A DNA stretch of 64,000 nt from Pseudodesulfovibrio thermohalotolerans (GTDB lineage Bacteria; Desulfobacterota; Desulfovibrionia; Desulfovibrionales; Desulfovibrionaceae). The stretch lies in assembly GCF_021353295.2 (NCBI RefSeq), contig NZ_CP120635.1, positions 1,220,001-1,284,000 on the forward strand, in the 5' to 3' direction. The notes beneath the pieces are model-generated. The model made no database searches. It was not told the origin of the DNA and saw only the letters and a program-made list of their open reading frames with translations. Positions 7,650 to 14,840 of the stretch are shown in pieces; within the stretch, counting starts at the first letter, position 1, and each line of letters starts with the position of its first letter. The translations under genes were made by a program, and so were the position numbers.

Positions 7650-9302
7650 GGAGGTCCGGGCGGTTTCGGCAATGCGTTCCTGGAACTGGCGGATCATCTC
7701 TTCGGCGTCGATGACCAGGGCGTCGGATTCGCCCATCATGCCATAGCCGAGAATGGGGACGTTGAAGATTTCCTCCACCGGGACGGTGAACCCGGTGATG
7801 ACCACCTGCTGCTGGCGCAGCACCTCGTCGACCAGGATGGCGCCCTTGTAATCGCCGACCCGGACCACGATGGCCTGGGCCATCTCGATGTTCTCGATCT
7901 CCGGCGTCAGTTCAAGGAGGTCCGCCAGTCGGAGCAGGGAGTGTATCTCGCCGCGCACGTCCACGGTCTCGCGGCCGTCGGGCAGTTCCACCACGTCGTT
8001 GCGCCGGGGCATGTAGATTTCCACCACATCGCGGCTGGGCATGATGAAAGTGTCGCCGCCGACCCGGCAGACCAGGGCGTCCACGATGCCTTCGTTGGCC
8101 GATCGGTCCAGGGGGATGGAGATGGTAAAGTTCGCGCCCTTGCCCAGCTCGCTCTCGATGGACACTTCGCCGTCCAGGGCGACCTTGATGGCGTTGACCA
8201 CGGCGTCCATGCCCACGCCGCGCCCGGAGACATCGGTGATTTTTTCGGCGGTGGAGAAACCGCTCTGAAGCACGAACTGAAGGATTTCGTCCTTGGAGTA
8301 TTCCTTGTCGGGATCGGCCAGCCCCTTTTCAAGCGCCTTGGACAGGATTCGGTCGGGATCGAGCCCGCGCCCGTCGTCGCCGACCTGGATGAAGGCGTTG
8401 TCGCCCTTGCGCCAGGCGGACAGGGACACGGTTCCGGTCTCGGGCTTGCCCGCCGCCTTGCGCCCCTCGGGGTCTTCCAGGCCGTGGTCCACGGCGTTGC
8501 GCAGGAGGTGGACCAGCGGCTCGTTGAGGCTTTCGACTATGGTTTTGTCGAGGGCCAGATCGTCGCCCCGGACCTCGAAGTCGAGCTTTTTGCCGATTTT
8601 TTGGGAGAGGCTTTTTACCAGCCTGTGCATGGGCATGAAAATCTGCTTGAGCGGCACCAGCCGAATGGCGTTGACCTCTTGCTGGAGCTTGGAAATGACG
8701 TTGTCGAGTTCCCGGAGGCTGGAGGCCATCTGCGTCACATTGGTGGCTCCGCCCTGTGCGATGACCGCGTAAGTGACCATGAGCTTGCCAACCAGTTCGA
8801 TGACCCGGTCCAGGCGGTCCGTGGGAACGCGAATGGACGAGATGCCTTGCGGCGCGTGCTTGGCGTTCGATTTGGCGTCGGCTTCCGGGCTGGGTTTTTC
8901 TTCGGTTTCTTCGGCGCGAGCTTCAGGAACTCCGGCTTTGGCGGCGGGCGGCTCCTCGAAGGCCCGGGCCGCTTCCTCTTCGCTTTCCTCAAAAGCCGGG
9001 GCGGGCGGTGCGGTTTTGATCTTGGCCAGGGCATCGCCGCTGCCTTCGAGCAGGCCGCCCAGGGCGAAGAAAAATTTCTTTTGCGCTTCGCAGATGTTGA
9101 GCATGGCGGTGACGATGTCGCCGTTGACGGGCGTGATGCCGTCCTTGAGCATGTCCAGCAGGGCGATGACCCCAGCCGAGGAGAGCTGCATACACGAGAG
9201 GCCGAGAGCGTCCACCACGGCCTCCACCCCCTGGCCCGTGGCGTCCACTTCTAGAATCCGCCGTTCTATGTCCTCGATGCACTGAATGATGCTGTCCTGC
9301 AT
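7641..9302 (-). CDS. CheA-type histidine kinase lacking a functional HPt domain
   Basis: A 553-residue chemotaxis kinase. Residues 1-95 look like a decayed P1/HPt: the helical pattern is there but no phosphorylatable His in an H-x-x-K-G box. Residues 96-150 are an acidic Ala/Glu/Pro linker. The P3 dimerisation domain (about 155-215), the P4 ATPase (N box HLLRNAVDHG 265-274, G1 DDGRGLD 309-315, G2 GRGVGMD 360-366) and the P5 CheW-like domain (about 400-540) are intact. It should bind ATP but needs another protein to receive the phosphoryl group. The HPt-STAS protein encoded nine bases upstream is the obvious candidate. No CheW, CheB, CheR or receptor gene is adjacent. Confidence 0.85.
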   Translation of the reverse strand: MQDSIIQCIEDIERRILEVDATGQGVEAVVDALGLSCMQLSSAGVIALLDMLKDGITPVNGDIVTAMLNICEAQKKFFFALGGLLEGSGDALAKIKTAPPAPAFEESEEEAARAFEEPPAAKAGVPEARAEETEEKPSPEADAKSNAKHAPQGISSIRVPTDRLDRVIELVGKLMVTYAVIAQGGATNVTQMASSLRELDNVISKLQQEVNAIRLVPLKQIFMPMHRLVKSLSQKIGKKLDFEVRGDDLALDKTIVESLNEPLVHLLRNAVDHGLEDPEGRKAAGKPETGTVSLSAWRKGDNAFIQVGDDGRGLDPDRILSKALEKGLADPDKEYSKDEILQFVLQSGFSTAEKITDVSGRGVGMDAVVNAIKVALDGEVSIESELGKGANFTISIPLDRSANEGIVDALVCRVGGDTFIMPSRDVVEIYMPRRNDVVELPDGRETVDVRGEIHSLLRLADLLELTPEIENIEMAQAIVVRVGDYKGAILVDEVLRQQQVVITGFTVPVEEIFNVPILGYGMMGESDALVIDAEEMIRQFQERIAETARTSLT

Positions 9303-9311
9303 TGTCTCGCC

Positions 9312-10037
9312 TTATTGCGTCGTGAAATAGGTCTCGCGGTCGGGGTATACGGAGATGGTCTTGTCGAATCCCCAGCCTATGAGCGTCTGTCGGGCGTCCG
9401 GGGAAACGTTGCAGGCGGCGATTTTGAAGGTGACGCCCATGCTGGCCACGGCGGCCCATGCCCCGGACCCGAAGGTCAGCACTCCGCCCAGGTCGAGGAG
9501 CACGGGGTCGCCGGGTTCGATGGACAAGATCGCGGAGATGATGGGTTTGAACTGGGCGTCCAGATGGACGCGCGGGTCGTTGACCTTGATCACGGTCACC
9601 CCGTTTACGGTCTCCGTGTCCACGCCGGCTCCGGTTGCTTCGGCTTCGTTCTGTCCTACGGCGGACGCCGCCGCTATGAAGCCGAGGACCTCTTCGCGCT
9701 CTTCGGTGTCCGTATCGCCGACGCGCAGTTGTTCGAGTACCTGGAAGATCATGTTCACGCCGCGCGAGAGCAGGGTGACGTTGTCCGGAGAGGAATCCAC
9801 TTCGCCGGACTGGACCTTCTTCAGAAAGTCCTCGATCTTGTGGGTGAAGTGGGAAGCCTCTTCAAATCCCGACATGAAGCCGGTGACGCCCTTGATGGTG
9901 TGCAGCGGACGGGCCAGTATCTCTATGCCCTGCCCGAGGTCGCCGTTCTCAAGCAGTTCAAGCCCCTCCATCACCTGCGGGTAATACTTGTCGTTGACCT
10001 CGGAGAAGAACTCCTCGACCATCGGGTCTTCGCTCAT
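9312..10037 (-). CDS. HPt-STAS phosphotransfer protein
   Basis: A 241-residue protein joining two signalling domains. The N-terminal HPt domain carries the phospho-acceptor motif HTIKG with His46 and the following helices to about residue 110. The C-terminal part from about 140 is STAS-like (strand-helix pattern with VLLDLGGVLTFGSGAW). It most likely supplies, in trans, the P1 function that the neighbouring CheA lacks and passes phosphate to the response regulator encoded 15 bases away. The STAS half may bind a partner or act as an output switch. The order response regulator, HPt-STAS, CheA suggests one transcript. The domain pairing is unusual for a chemotaxis system. Confidence 0.75.
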   Translation of the reverse strand: MSEDPMVEEFFSEVNDKYYPQVMEGLELLENGDLGQGIEILARPLHTIKGVTGFMSGFEEASHFTHKIEDFLKKVQSGEVDSSPDNVTLLSRGVNMIFQVLEQLRVGDTDTEEREEVLGFIAAASAVGQNEAEATGAGVDTETVNGVTVIKVNDPRVHLDAQFKPIISAILSIEPGDPVLLDLGGVLTFGSGAWAAVASMGVTFKIAACNVSPDARQTLIGWGFDKTISVYPDRETYFTTQ

Positions 10038-10052
10038 GCTTGATCCTCGGTC

Positions 10053-10448
10053 CTACTTGTGCAGAAGTCCCAGTTTTTCCAGTTCGGCATACAGCTTGTC
10101 CTTGGCGACCGGCTTGACGATGTAGGCCGACGCCTCGCCGTCATGGAAGGTTCGGATGACCGTCTGGGGATCGTCCAGGGCCGTGGTCATGATAACCTTG
10201 ACCCTCGGGCGGTAGCCGTTTTCCGTTTCGAGATCCCGGATTCGCTGCAATGCCTCAATGCCGTCCACCTCGGGCATCATGATGTCCATGAGGATAAGGT
10301 CGTAGGGCCTTTTTTCGTCATGGCCCAATTTGAAGGCTTCGACCGCTTCCCGGCCGTTGACCACGATGTCCACATCGAACAGGGTCATCAGGAACGACCG
10401 CAGAACCTTTCGGCTCAGGAATTCGTCTTCGACAATAAGTGCACGCAT
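10053..10448 (-). CDS. CheY-like stand-alone response regulator
   Basis: A 131-residue single receiver domain. The acidic pocket Glu7-Asp8, phospho-acceptor Asp55 (LILMDIMMPE), Thr88/Thr89 and Lys112 (VKP) are all present, so it should be phosphorylatable. There is no output domain. The ATG at 10446-10448 is chosen because GGAG lies eight bases upstream and the receiver fold begins at once; an earlier in-frame start would add an unrelated stretch in the promoter region. It is the first gene of the three-gene signalling unit and probably the phosphate sink or output of the HPt-STAS/CheA pair. Confidence 0.88.
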   Translation of the reverse strand: MRALIVEDEFLSRKVLRSFLMTLFDVDIVVNGREAVEAFKLGHDEKRPYDLILMDIMMPEVDGIEALQRIRDLETENGYRPRVKVIMTTALDDPQTVIRTFHDGEASAYIVKPVAKDKLYAELEKLGLLHK

Positions 10449-10517
10449 TTTATTCTCCGCTTCTTGCCGGGGAAAGGGATTCAAGTTTTCTTTTCCTATG
10501 TATATCAAAAAAATGTC

Positions 10518-10558
10518 AATATAATGATAGGAATTAATTGTTCTCAACACATTATAAT
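10518..10558. promoter_or_regulatory. Divergent promoter region (response regulator unit / trmH)
   Basis: This AT-rich gap separates the minus-strand signalling genes from plus-strand trmH. On the minus strand TTGAGA (10542-10547) and TATATT (10518-10523) are 18 bases apart. On the plus strand a perfect TATAAT stands at 10553-10558, but with no convincing -35 box. These are pattern matches only. Confidence 0.4.
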
Positions 10559-10629
10559 CTTGACGTTTGCCCGATTGGAAAGCGCGATGCGGGGTTGCCA
10601 AATGGCTGCATAATGGATACCAACGCCGC

Positions 10630-11220
10630 ATGATCAGACAGATTACGGAAGACAGGAAGAAACGTATTGACGGGGTGTTGGCCAGGAGACAAAAGGACCT
10701 GACCTTGATCATGGACAACATCTGGGACCCTCATAACGTCTCGGCGGTTCTCAGAAGCTGCGATGCCTTTGGGGTGGCCGGGGTACATTTGTACTATACG
10801 GATTCCCAATGGCCGGACCTGGCCAAGAAGACTTCTGGATCGGCCAAGAAATGGATTGAGCTTACACGCCACGTGGACGCCGCCGATATGGTCGGTCACC
10901 TCAAGGCGCAGGGGACTCGAATCCTCAGGACGGGGTTCTCCGAATCGGCGCGGCCGGTCATGGACTTCGATTTCACCAAACCCACCGCGATCATATTGAG
11001 CAACGAGCACCGGGGCACATCCCCGGAGCTGGCCGAGCTCGCTCCCGACGAAATCTATATCCCCATGCAGGGCATGGTGCAGAGCTTCAACGTATCGGTG
11101 GCCGCGGCCATCATTCTCTATCAGGCGTTCGTCCAGCGCGACGCCGCAGGCATGTACGACAATCCCTCCTTTTCACGGGAGGAACTGGAATCGCTTAAAA
11201 CAGAATGGTATTCGAGATAA
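10630..11220 (+). CDS. trmH: tRNA (guanosine-2'-O-)-methyltransferase, SpoU/TrmH family
   Basis: A 196-residue SPOUT-fold methyltransferase with the three family motifs: NVSAVLRSCDAFG (motif 1), AIILSNEHRG (motif 2) and QSFNVSVAAAIILY (motif 3, forming the knotted SAM site). The segment LARRQKDLTLIMDNIWDPHNVSA lines up with the start of E. coli TrmH, which methylates the ribose of G18 in tRNA. The ATG at 10630 is preferred because a longer TTG form at 10567 adds residues with no family match; no strong ribosome-binding site is visible. It ends 10 bases before tsaC, so the two probably form a small tRNA-modification operon. Target position G18 is by similarity. Confidence 0.8.
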   Translation: MIRQITEDRKKRIDGVLARRQKDLTLIMDNIWDPHNVSAVLRSCDAFGVAGVHLYYTDSQWPDLAKKTSGSAKKWIELTRHVDAADMVGHLKAQGTRILRTGFSESARPVMDFDFTKPTAIILSNEHRGTSPELAELAPDEIYIPMQGMVQSFNVSVAAAIILYQAFVQRDAAGMYDNPSFSREELESLKTEWYSR

Positions 11221-11230
11221 GGAGGCTGTC

Positions 11231-11842
11231 ATGCAAGAGTTGCTCAAGGTTCTGCGTTCAGACGGCATCGTGATCTATCCTACTGAAACTCTCTATGCGC
11301 TGGGTTGTGACGCCACCAGCGCAGCGGCCTGCGACCGCGTGGCCAGTGTGAAGGGGCGTTCCGAGGAACGGCCTCTTCCCCTGATAATCGGCGGCCTGGA
11401 CATGTTGGCTTTGGTTACAGCCGAGAAACCCCGCTCCCTCCTGGACCTGGCGGCCGCGTTTTGGCCCGGTCCGTTGTCCATTCTGGTCAAGGCGCTGCCC
11501 GAACTCCCTTCCTGGCTTTCCGACGAAGAGGGGTACACTTCGGTCCGTTGGTCCGGCCATCCCTTTGCCTCCGAACTTTCCCGCCGGTTCCGCAAACCCA
11601 TCGTGGCCACCAGCGCGAATCTGTCCGGCAAGCCCGCAGCGGCCCTGCCCGAGGATATCGATTCGAAGCTGCTGGATATGGTGGACGGGTCCTATTTCGA
11701 CCCGCCGTGGCCGCGCGGACACAAGGCGTCCACCGTGGTCCGGATGCTCGGTTCGAGCAAGCTGGAGATTATCCGTGAGGGTGAAATTTCCATCAAGAAG
11801 CTTTGCGACAAGGGATTCTCCGTGGCCGTGCGCAACGCCTGA
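11231..11842 (+). CDS. tsaC: L-threonylcarbamoyladenylate synthase (TsaC/Sua5/YrdC family)
   Basis: A 203-residue YrdC-domain protein that makes threonylcarbamoyl-AMP from threonine, bicarbonate and ATP, the first step of the t6A tRNA modification. Diagnostic segments are YPTETLYALGCDA near the N terminus, the KGRSEERPLPLII nucleotide loop, WPGPLSIL, and PIVATSANLSG. The length is that of the short TsaC form without the Sua5 C-terminal domain. AGGAGG stands just before the ATG. It follows trmH closely, and a strong terminator lies about 70 bases downstream. Confidence 0.9.
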   Translation: MQELLKVLRSDGIVIYPTETLYALGCDATSAAACDRVASVKGRSEERPLPLIIGGLDMLALVTAEKPRSLLDLAAAFWPGPLSILVKALPELPSWLSDEEGYTSVRWSGHPFASELSRRFRKPIVATSANLSGKPAAALPEDIDSKLLDMVDGSYFDPPWPRGHKASTVVRMLGSSKLEIIREGEISIKKLCDKGFSVAVRNA

Positions 11843-11909
11843 TCGCGTCCGGCGGGTCAAAAAACTTGAACCCGCATACACGGTTAATGGACCTTTTTCG
11901 GGGCCGGGT

Positions 11910-11948
11910 AAAAAATCTTGTACCCTTTCAAGGGTGCGGGATTTTTTT
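11910..11948. terminator. Bidirectional intrinsic terminator after tsaC
   Basis: An inner hairpin ACCC/GGGT is enclosed by arms AAAAATC and GATTTTT, giving a stem with an A-rich 5' side and a T7 run on the 3' side. It lies about 70 bases after the tsaC stop and before the sigma-54 promoter. Confidence 0.75.
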
Positions 11949-12020
11949 ATTGTCTTTTTGTGAGTTGATAATCGTATGAATTAATTGAGCTTATTTGCAT
12001 TTAAAGGCCTTTGCGATCGG

Positions 12021-12036
12021 TTGGCACGGCAGTTGC
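12021..12036 (+). promoter_or_regulatory. Sigma-54 (RpoN) promoter
   Basis: The sequence TTGGCACGGCAGTTGC matches the RpoN consensus TTGGCACG-N4-TTGC. The invariant GG (12023-12024) and GC (12035-12036) dinucleotides have the required spacing of 10 bases between them. Transcription would start near 12048 towards a hairpin, not directly into a start codon. An enhancer-binding activator is expected, but no site for one could be identified by eye. Confidence 0.75.
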
Positions 12037-12047
12037 TTTAATCAAGG

Positions 12048-12117
12048 CAAGTTCTTCCTTTTTTTGCACACGAGATAATTAAGGCTTCATCGGACGGTCC
12101 GATGAAGCCTTTCTCGT
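12048..12117 (+). ncRNA. Putative sigma-54-dependent small RNA
   Basis: Starting about 12 bases after the sigma-54 GC element, a roughly 70-base transcript is predicted. It begins with a pyrimidine tract (TTCTTCC followed by seven T, 12052-12065) and ends in a 15-bp near-perfect stem (12081-12095 with 12097-12111), extended by an outer ACGAGA/TCTCGT pairing (12070-12075 with 12112-12117). The pyrimidine tract is complementary to Shine-Dalgarno sequences. The U-tract after the stem is short (TTT then CTCG), so termination efficiency is uncertain. Alternatively this is a structured leader of the Nudix gene. Confidence 0.45.
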
Positions 12118-12331
12118 ATGGTGTGGCGAGTGTATTAATATACAATAAATGTAGTATGTTATGAAAAGCAGCTTTGCTCGTCTCGCAACGACGTTGGCGG
12201 ATTGGGGGCTGACCAGGGGGCGCAGGGCGTGCGGGGGCCGGGTAAAAAAAGTGGAATCCGGCCGATCCGGATTTGACTTGGCGGTCGAGTTTGTGAACAG
12301 TCCGGGGGTGAATCAGCCAATGGAGCATGTC

Positions 12332-12805
12332 ATGGGCAAAGTTCGGGTCTGTCCCCACTGCGGGGGCGAAATCGAGGTGTATAGGAATCCAGCCCCTACG
12401 GTGGACGTGGTCATAGCCATGGACTTGCCGGAGGGCGGGGAGGGCGTGGTCCTCATCGAGCGGAGCAATCCGCCGCTTGGGTGGGCGTTGCCCGGCGGGT
12501 TCGTGGATTACGGCGAAACCTGTGAGCAGGCCGCGGTGCGCGAGATGAAGGAAGAGACCGGGCTGGACGTGCGCCTCACCGGGTTGCTCGGGGTCTACTC
12601 GGACCCGGACCGCGATCCGCGCAGACATACCATGAGCGTGGTCTACACTGGCGAGGCCGAGGACCCGTCCCGGCTCCAGGCGGGCGACGATGCGGCCGTG
12701 GCAAGGGTCTTTCCCCTGGGCGAATGGCCCGAGCTGGCTTTTGACCACGCGCGGATATTGGCGGATTTTCTGGCCCGCCGGGACCGCCGACCGGACGCGC
12801 ATTGA
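12332..12805 (+). CDS. Nudix hydrolase with N-terminal CPHCG motif
   Basis: A 157-residue protein that hydrolyses a nucleoside diphosphate linked to another group; the substrate is unknown. The Nudix box reads [18 protein letters not shown] followed by KEETGL, matching G-x5-E-x7-RE-x2-EE-x-G. An N-terminal CPHCG pair (Cys7, Cys10) resembles half a zinc ribbon. The ATG at 12332 has GGAG six bases upstream. ATG 12320 and a much longer frame from 12161 are possible, but the extra residues have no family match. It sits between the putative small RNA and pdxA; the pdxA promoter overlaps its stop codon. Confidence 0.8.
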   Translation: MGKVRVCPHCGGEIEVYRNPAPTVDVVIAMDLPEGGEGVVLIERSNPPLGWALPGGFVDYGETCEQAAVREMKEETGLDVRLTGLLGVYSDPDRDPRRHTMSVVYTGEAEDPSRLQAGDDAAVARVFPLGEWPELAFDHARILADFLARRDRRPDAH

Positions 12806-12830
12806 CTTGCCGTTGGGGCCAGAGTAGCTT
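12802..12830 (+). promoter_or_regulatory. Candidate sigma-70 promoter for pdxA-gmhB
   Basis: TTGACT (12802-12807) and TAGCTT (12825-12830) are separated by 17 bases, overlapping the stop codon of the Nudix gene and lying about 50 bases before pdxA. This is a pattern match only. Confidence 0.4.
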
Positions 12831-12878
12831 CCCCGGACCGGGCTTGACCGGACAGACCGCTTTCAAGGTGATATCATA

Positions 12879-13889
12879 ATGCGAACCCTGTGCATAACCC
12901 TCGGGGACCCCTGCGGCCTTGGCCCCGAGCTGACGACCCGCCATTTTCTGGACGGCGGGCGGACCTCCGACCGATTTTTGCTTCTCGGACCGGCTTCGGC
13001 TTTGGATCGTGAGCTGGCCCGACTGGACGCGCCCCGTTTCTTTTCCCTGCTTGATTCTCCGGAGCAGATCGCCGACAAGGGGCCCGGCGTCTACCTGTAT
13101 CAGCCGTCCGAACTCGACGGCGTCGAATTCCCCCCGGCCTGCCCCTGCCGCGAGGGCGGACTTGCCGCAGGCGTCAGCCTGGACACGGCCATTCGCGTCC
13201 TCAAGGCCGGACTGGCGCAAGGGCTTTTGACCTGCCCCCTGAACAAGGCCATGCTCAACGCCGCCGGGTTCGACTTTCCCGGGCATACGGAGTTTCTCGC
13301 GGAGAAGCTCGGCGTGGGGCGCGACAACGTGTGTATGCATCTGTGCGGACACGACCCGGACGATCCTTCGCCCAAGCTGCGGGTCAGCCTTGTGACCACC
13401 CACCCCCGGCTTCGGGATGTGCCCGGCCTGGTTACCCGGGAGCGCATTCTGCACTGCCTGCGCCTGACCGCCGATTTTGTGCGCACCCTCGGTCTCGAAG
13501 GTCCCATCGGGGTCTGCGGCCTCAATCCCCATGCCGGGGAGTCCGGCCGCATCGGCGACGAGGAGATCACCACCATCATTCCCGCCCTCGAACAGGCTGC
13601 CGCTGAAGGTCTTCAGGTCGCTGGTCCCGTGCCGGGCGACACCATTTTTCATTTCGCGGCCCAGGGACGTTATCCGGCCGTGCTGGCCATGTATCACGAC
13701 CAGGGGCTCGCTCCGCTCAAACTGCTTCATTTCAGCCGCGCCGTGAATGTTACCTTGGGGCTACCTTATCCGCGCACCTCTCCCGATCACGGCACCGGAT
13801 ACGATCTGGTGGGCACGGGCGAGGCGTCCATCGACAGCTTCCGGGCCGCGCTGGACATGCTCCGTAAACTCGTCGGCAAAACGAGGTGA
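12879..13889 (+). CDS. pdxA: 4-hydroxythreonine-4-phosphate dehydrogenase
   Basis: A 336-residue enzyme of the DXP-dependent pyridoxal-phosphate pathway. It oxidises 4-phosphohydroxy-L-threonine with NAD, and decarboxylation follows. Family signatures are GDPCGLGPE (9-17) and PGHTEFLAEKL (from 135). The three predicted metal-binding histidines are His175 (THPRL), His218 (NPHAGE) and His273 (MYHDQG), with RTSPDHGTGYDL near the end. AAGGTGAT precedes the ATG at a suitable distance. It is followed by gmhB with overlapping stop and start region. Confidence 0.93.
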   Translation: MRTLCITLGDPCGLGPELTTRHFLDGGRTSDRFLLLGPASALDRELARLDAPRFFSLLDSPEQIADKGPGVYLYQPSELDGVEFPPACPCREGGLAAGVSLDTAIRVLKAGLAQGLLTCPLNKAMLNAAGFDFPGHTEFLAEKLGVGRDNVCMHLCGHDPDDPSPKLRVSLVTTHPRLRDVPGLVTRERILHCLRLTADFVRTLGLEGPIGVCGLNPHAGESGRIGDEEITTIIPALEQAAAEGLQVAGPVPGDTIFHFAAQGRYPAVLAMYHDQGLAPLKLLHFSRAVNVTLGLPYPRTSPDHGTGYDLVGTGEASIDSFRAALDMLRKLVGKTR

Positions 13890-13894
13890 TGACC

Positions 13895-14434
13895 ATGTTC
13901 AAACGGTACGTCCTTCTGGACCGTGACGGGACCATCATCGTGGACAAGCACTACCTTCACGAGCCCGACAGGGTGGAACTCCTGCCGCAGGCCGCCGAGG
14001 GCCTCAAGCGGATGCAGGGCATGGGCTTCGGCCTGGCCGTGCTGACCAACCAGAGCGGCATCGGGCGTGGGTATTACGACGAAGACTCGGTCCGGGCCTG
14101 CAATCAGCGCATGGTCGAACTGCTCGCGGCCCAGGGCGTGATTATCGACGGCGTGTTTTTCTGTCCGCACGAGCCCAAGGCGGGCTGCGACTGTCGCAAG
14201 CCCAAGCCCGGCCTCATGCAACGCGCCGCTATCGAACTCGACTTCGATCCCGCGCAGGCATTCATGATCGGCGACAAGTCCGCCGACATCGGACTCGGCC
14301 GGAAAACCGGCGCAACCACCATCCTCGTGCGAACCGGAAAAGGCGCGCAGCAGGAAGCCAAATGCGGCCATCGCGCGGACCACGTCTGCGACGATCTTTT
14401 CGCCGCCGCATTGTTCATCGAAAGCCGTCTGTAG
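13895..14434 (+). CDS. gmhB: D-glycero-beta-D-manno-heptose 1,7-bisphosphate 7-phosphatase
   Basis: A 179-residue HAD-superfamily phosphatase. The nucleophile motif is DRDGT (9-13) at the N terminus, LTNQSG is motif II, and GDKSADIGLG is motif IV with the metal-binding aspartates. A cysteine-rich zinc loop, CPHEPKAGCDCRKP, is typical of GmhB. It removes the C7 phosphate in ADP-heptose synthesis for the LPS inner core, in keeping with kdsB and waaA nearby. Of three possible starts (GTG 13886, ATG 13889, ATG 13895) the last has GAGG at a proper spacing of eight bases. The gene is coupled to pdxA, although the pathways are unrelated. Confidence 0.85.
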   Translation: MFKRYVLLDRDGTIIVDKHYLHEPDRVELLPQAAEGLKRMQGMGFGLAVLTNQSGIGRGYYDEDSVRACNQRMVELLAAQGVIIDGVFFCPHEPKAGCDCRKPKPGLMQRAAIELDFDPAQAFMIGDKSADIGLGRKTGATTILVRTGKGAQQEAKCGHRADHVCDDLFAAALFIESRL

Positions 14435-14443
14435 AGGCTGAAT

Positions 14444-14557
14444 GCCTCCGGCGGCCGGGGGAAGGGGAAGGAAAACCCTTTGAAAAGGGCTTCCTTCCCC
14501 TTCCCCCGGACCCCCAACCCCTTCCTTTCCTAAACTTTTTGGTTCCGCTTCGCGGGT
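14444..14557 (+). repeat. Long-hairpin intergenic repeat, copy A
   Basis: It begins GCCTCCGGCGGCC, continues into a long G/A-rich and C/T-rich inverted repeat (arms about 14454-14474 and 14490-14511), then AAACTTTTTGG and a CCGCTTCGCGG end. The same building blocks recur in reverse orientation at 14649-14775 and 23055-23139. It sits directly after gmhB, and the gap 14435-14840 holds no convincing gene. Confidence 0.75.
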
Positions 14558-14648
14558 GCGAGCGGCGCGTTGGGTATTCCCTTATTATGGCTTGCCGGGG
14601 TTAGCTTTCCTTTTGAAGGGAAGCTGATTTTTCTCGCGAACCTTCTGC

Positions 14649-14775
14649 TGCGCGGATGCGCCGCCAAAAAGTTTCGGAGGGAGAGAGGGGATAGGGGGTC
14701 CAGGGGTAAAGGGGAGAGAGGGAAGCCCTTTGCAAAGGGTGCCCTCTCTCCTCTTTCCCTCTGGCCGCCGGAGGC
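14649..14775 (-). repeat. Long-hairpin intergenic repeat, copy B (inverted)
   Basis: Reverse-orientation copy: GCGCCGCCAAAAAGTTT at one end, a purine-rich/pyrimidine-rich hairpin around CCCTTTGCAAAGGG, and GGCCGCCGGAGGC at the other end. It faces copy A across about 90 bases and ends directly against a bidirectional terminator. The stem arms differ in sequence from copy A but keep pairing, which suggests the structure is what is conserved. Confidence 0.75.
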
Positions 14776-14816
14776 AAAAAAAGAAAGGGCTTTCAGCAGA
14801 AAGCCCTTTCTTTTTT
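14776..14816. terminator. Bidirectional terminator between gmhB and TPR gene
   Basis: A 19-base arm of A7-GAAAGGGCTTTC (14776-14794), loop AGCA, then the near-complete complementary arm ending in six T (14799-14816). It serves the convergent gmhB (plus) and TPR (minus) genes and abuts repeat copy B. Confidence 0.85.
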
Positions 14817-14840
14817 CAATGCGGTGGAATTCGGCTGCCG

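Noticed and set aside
12161..12331. N-terminal extension of the Nudix protein from ATG 12161
   Set aside because: The 57 extra residues have no family match, and ATG 12332 has a good ribosome-binding site.
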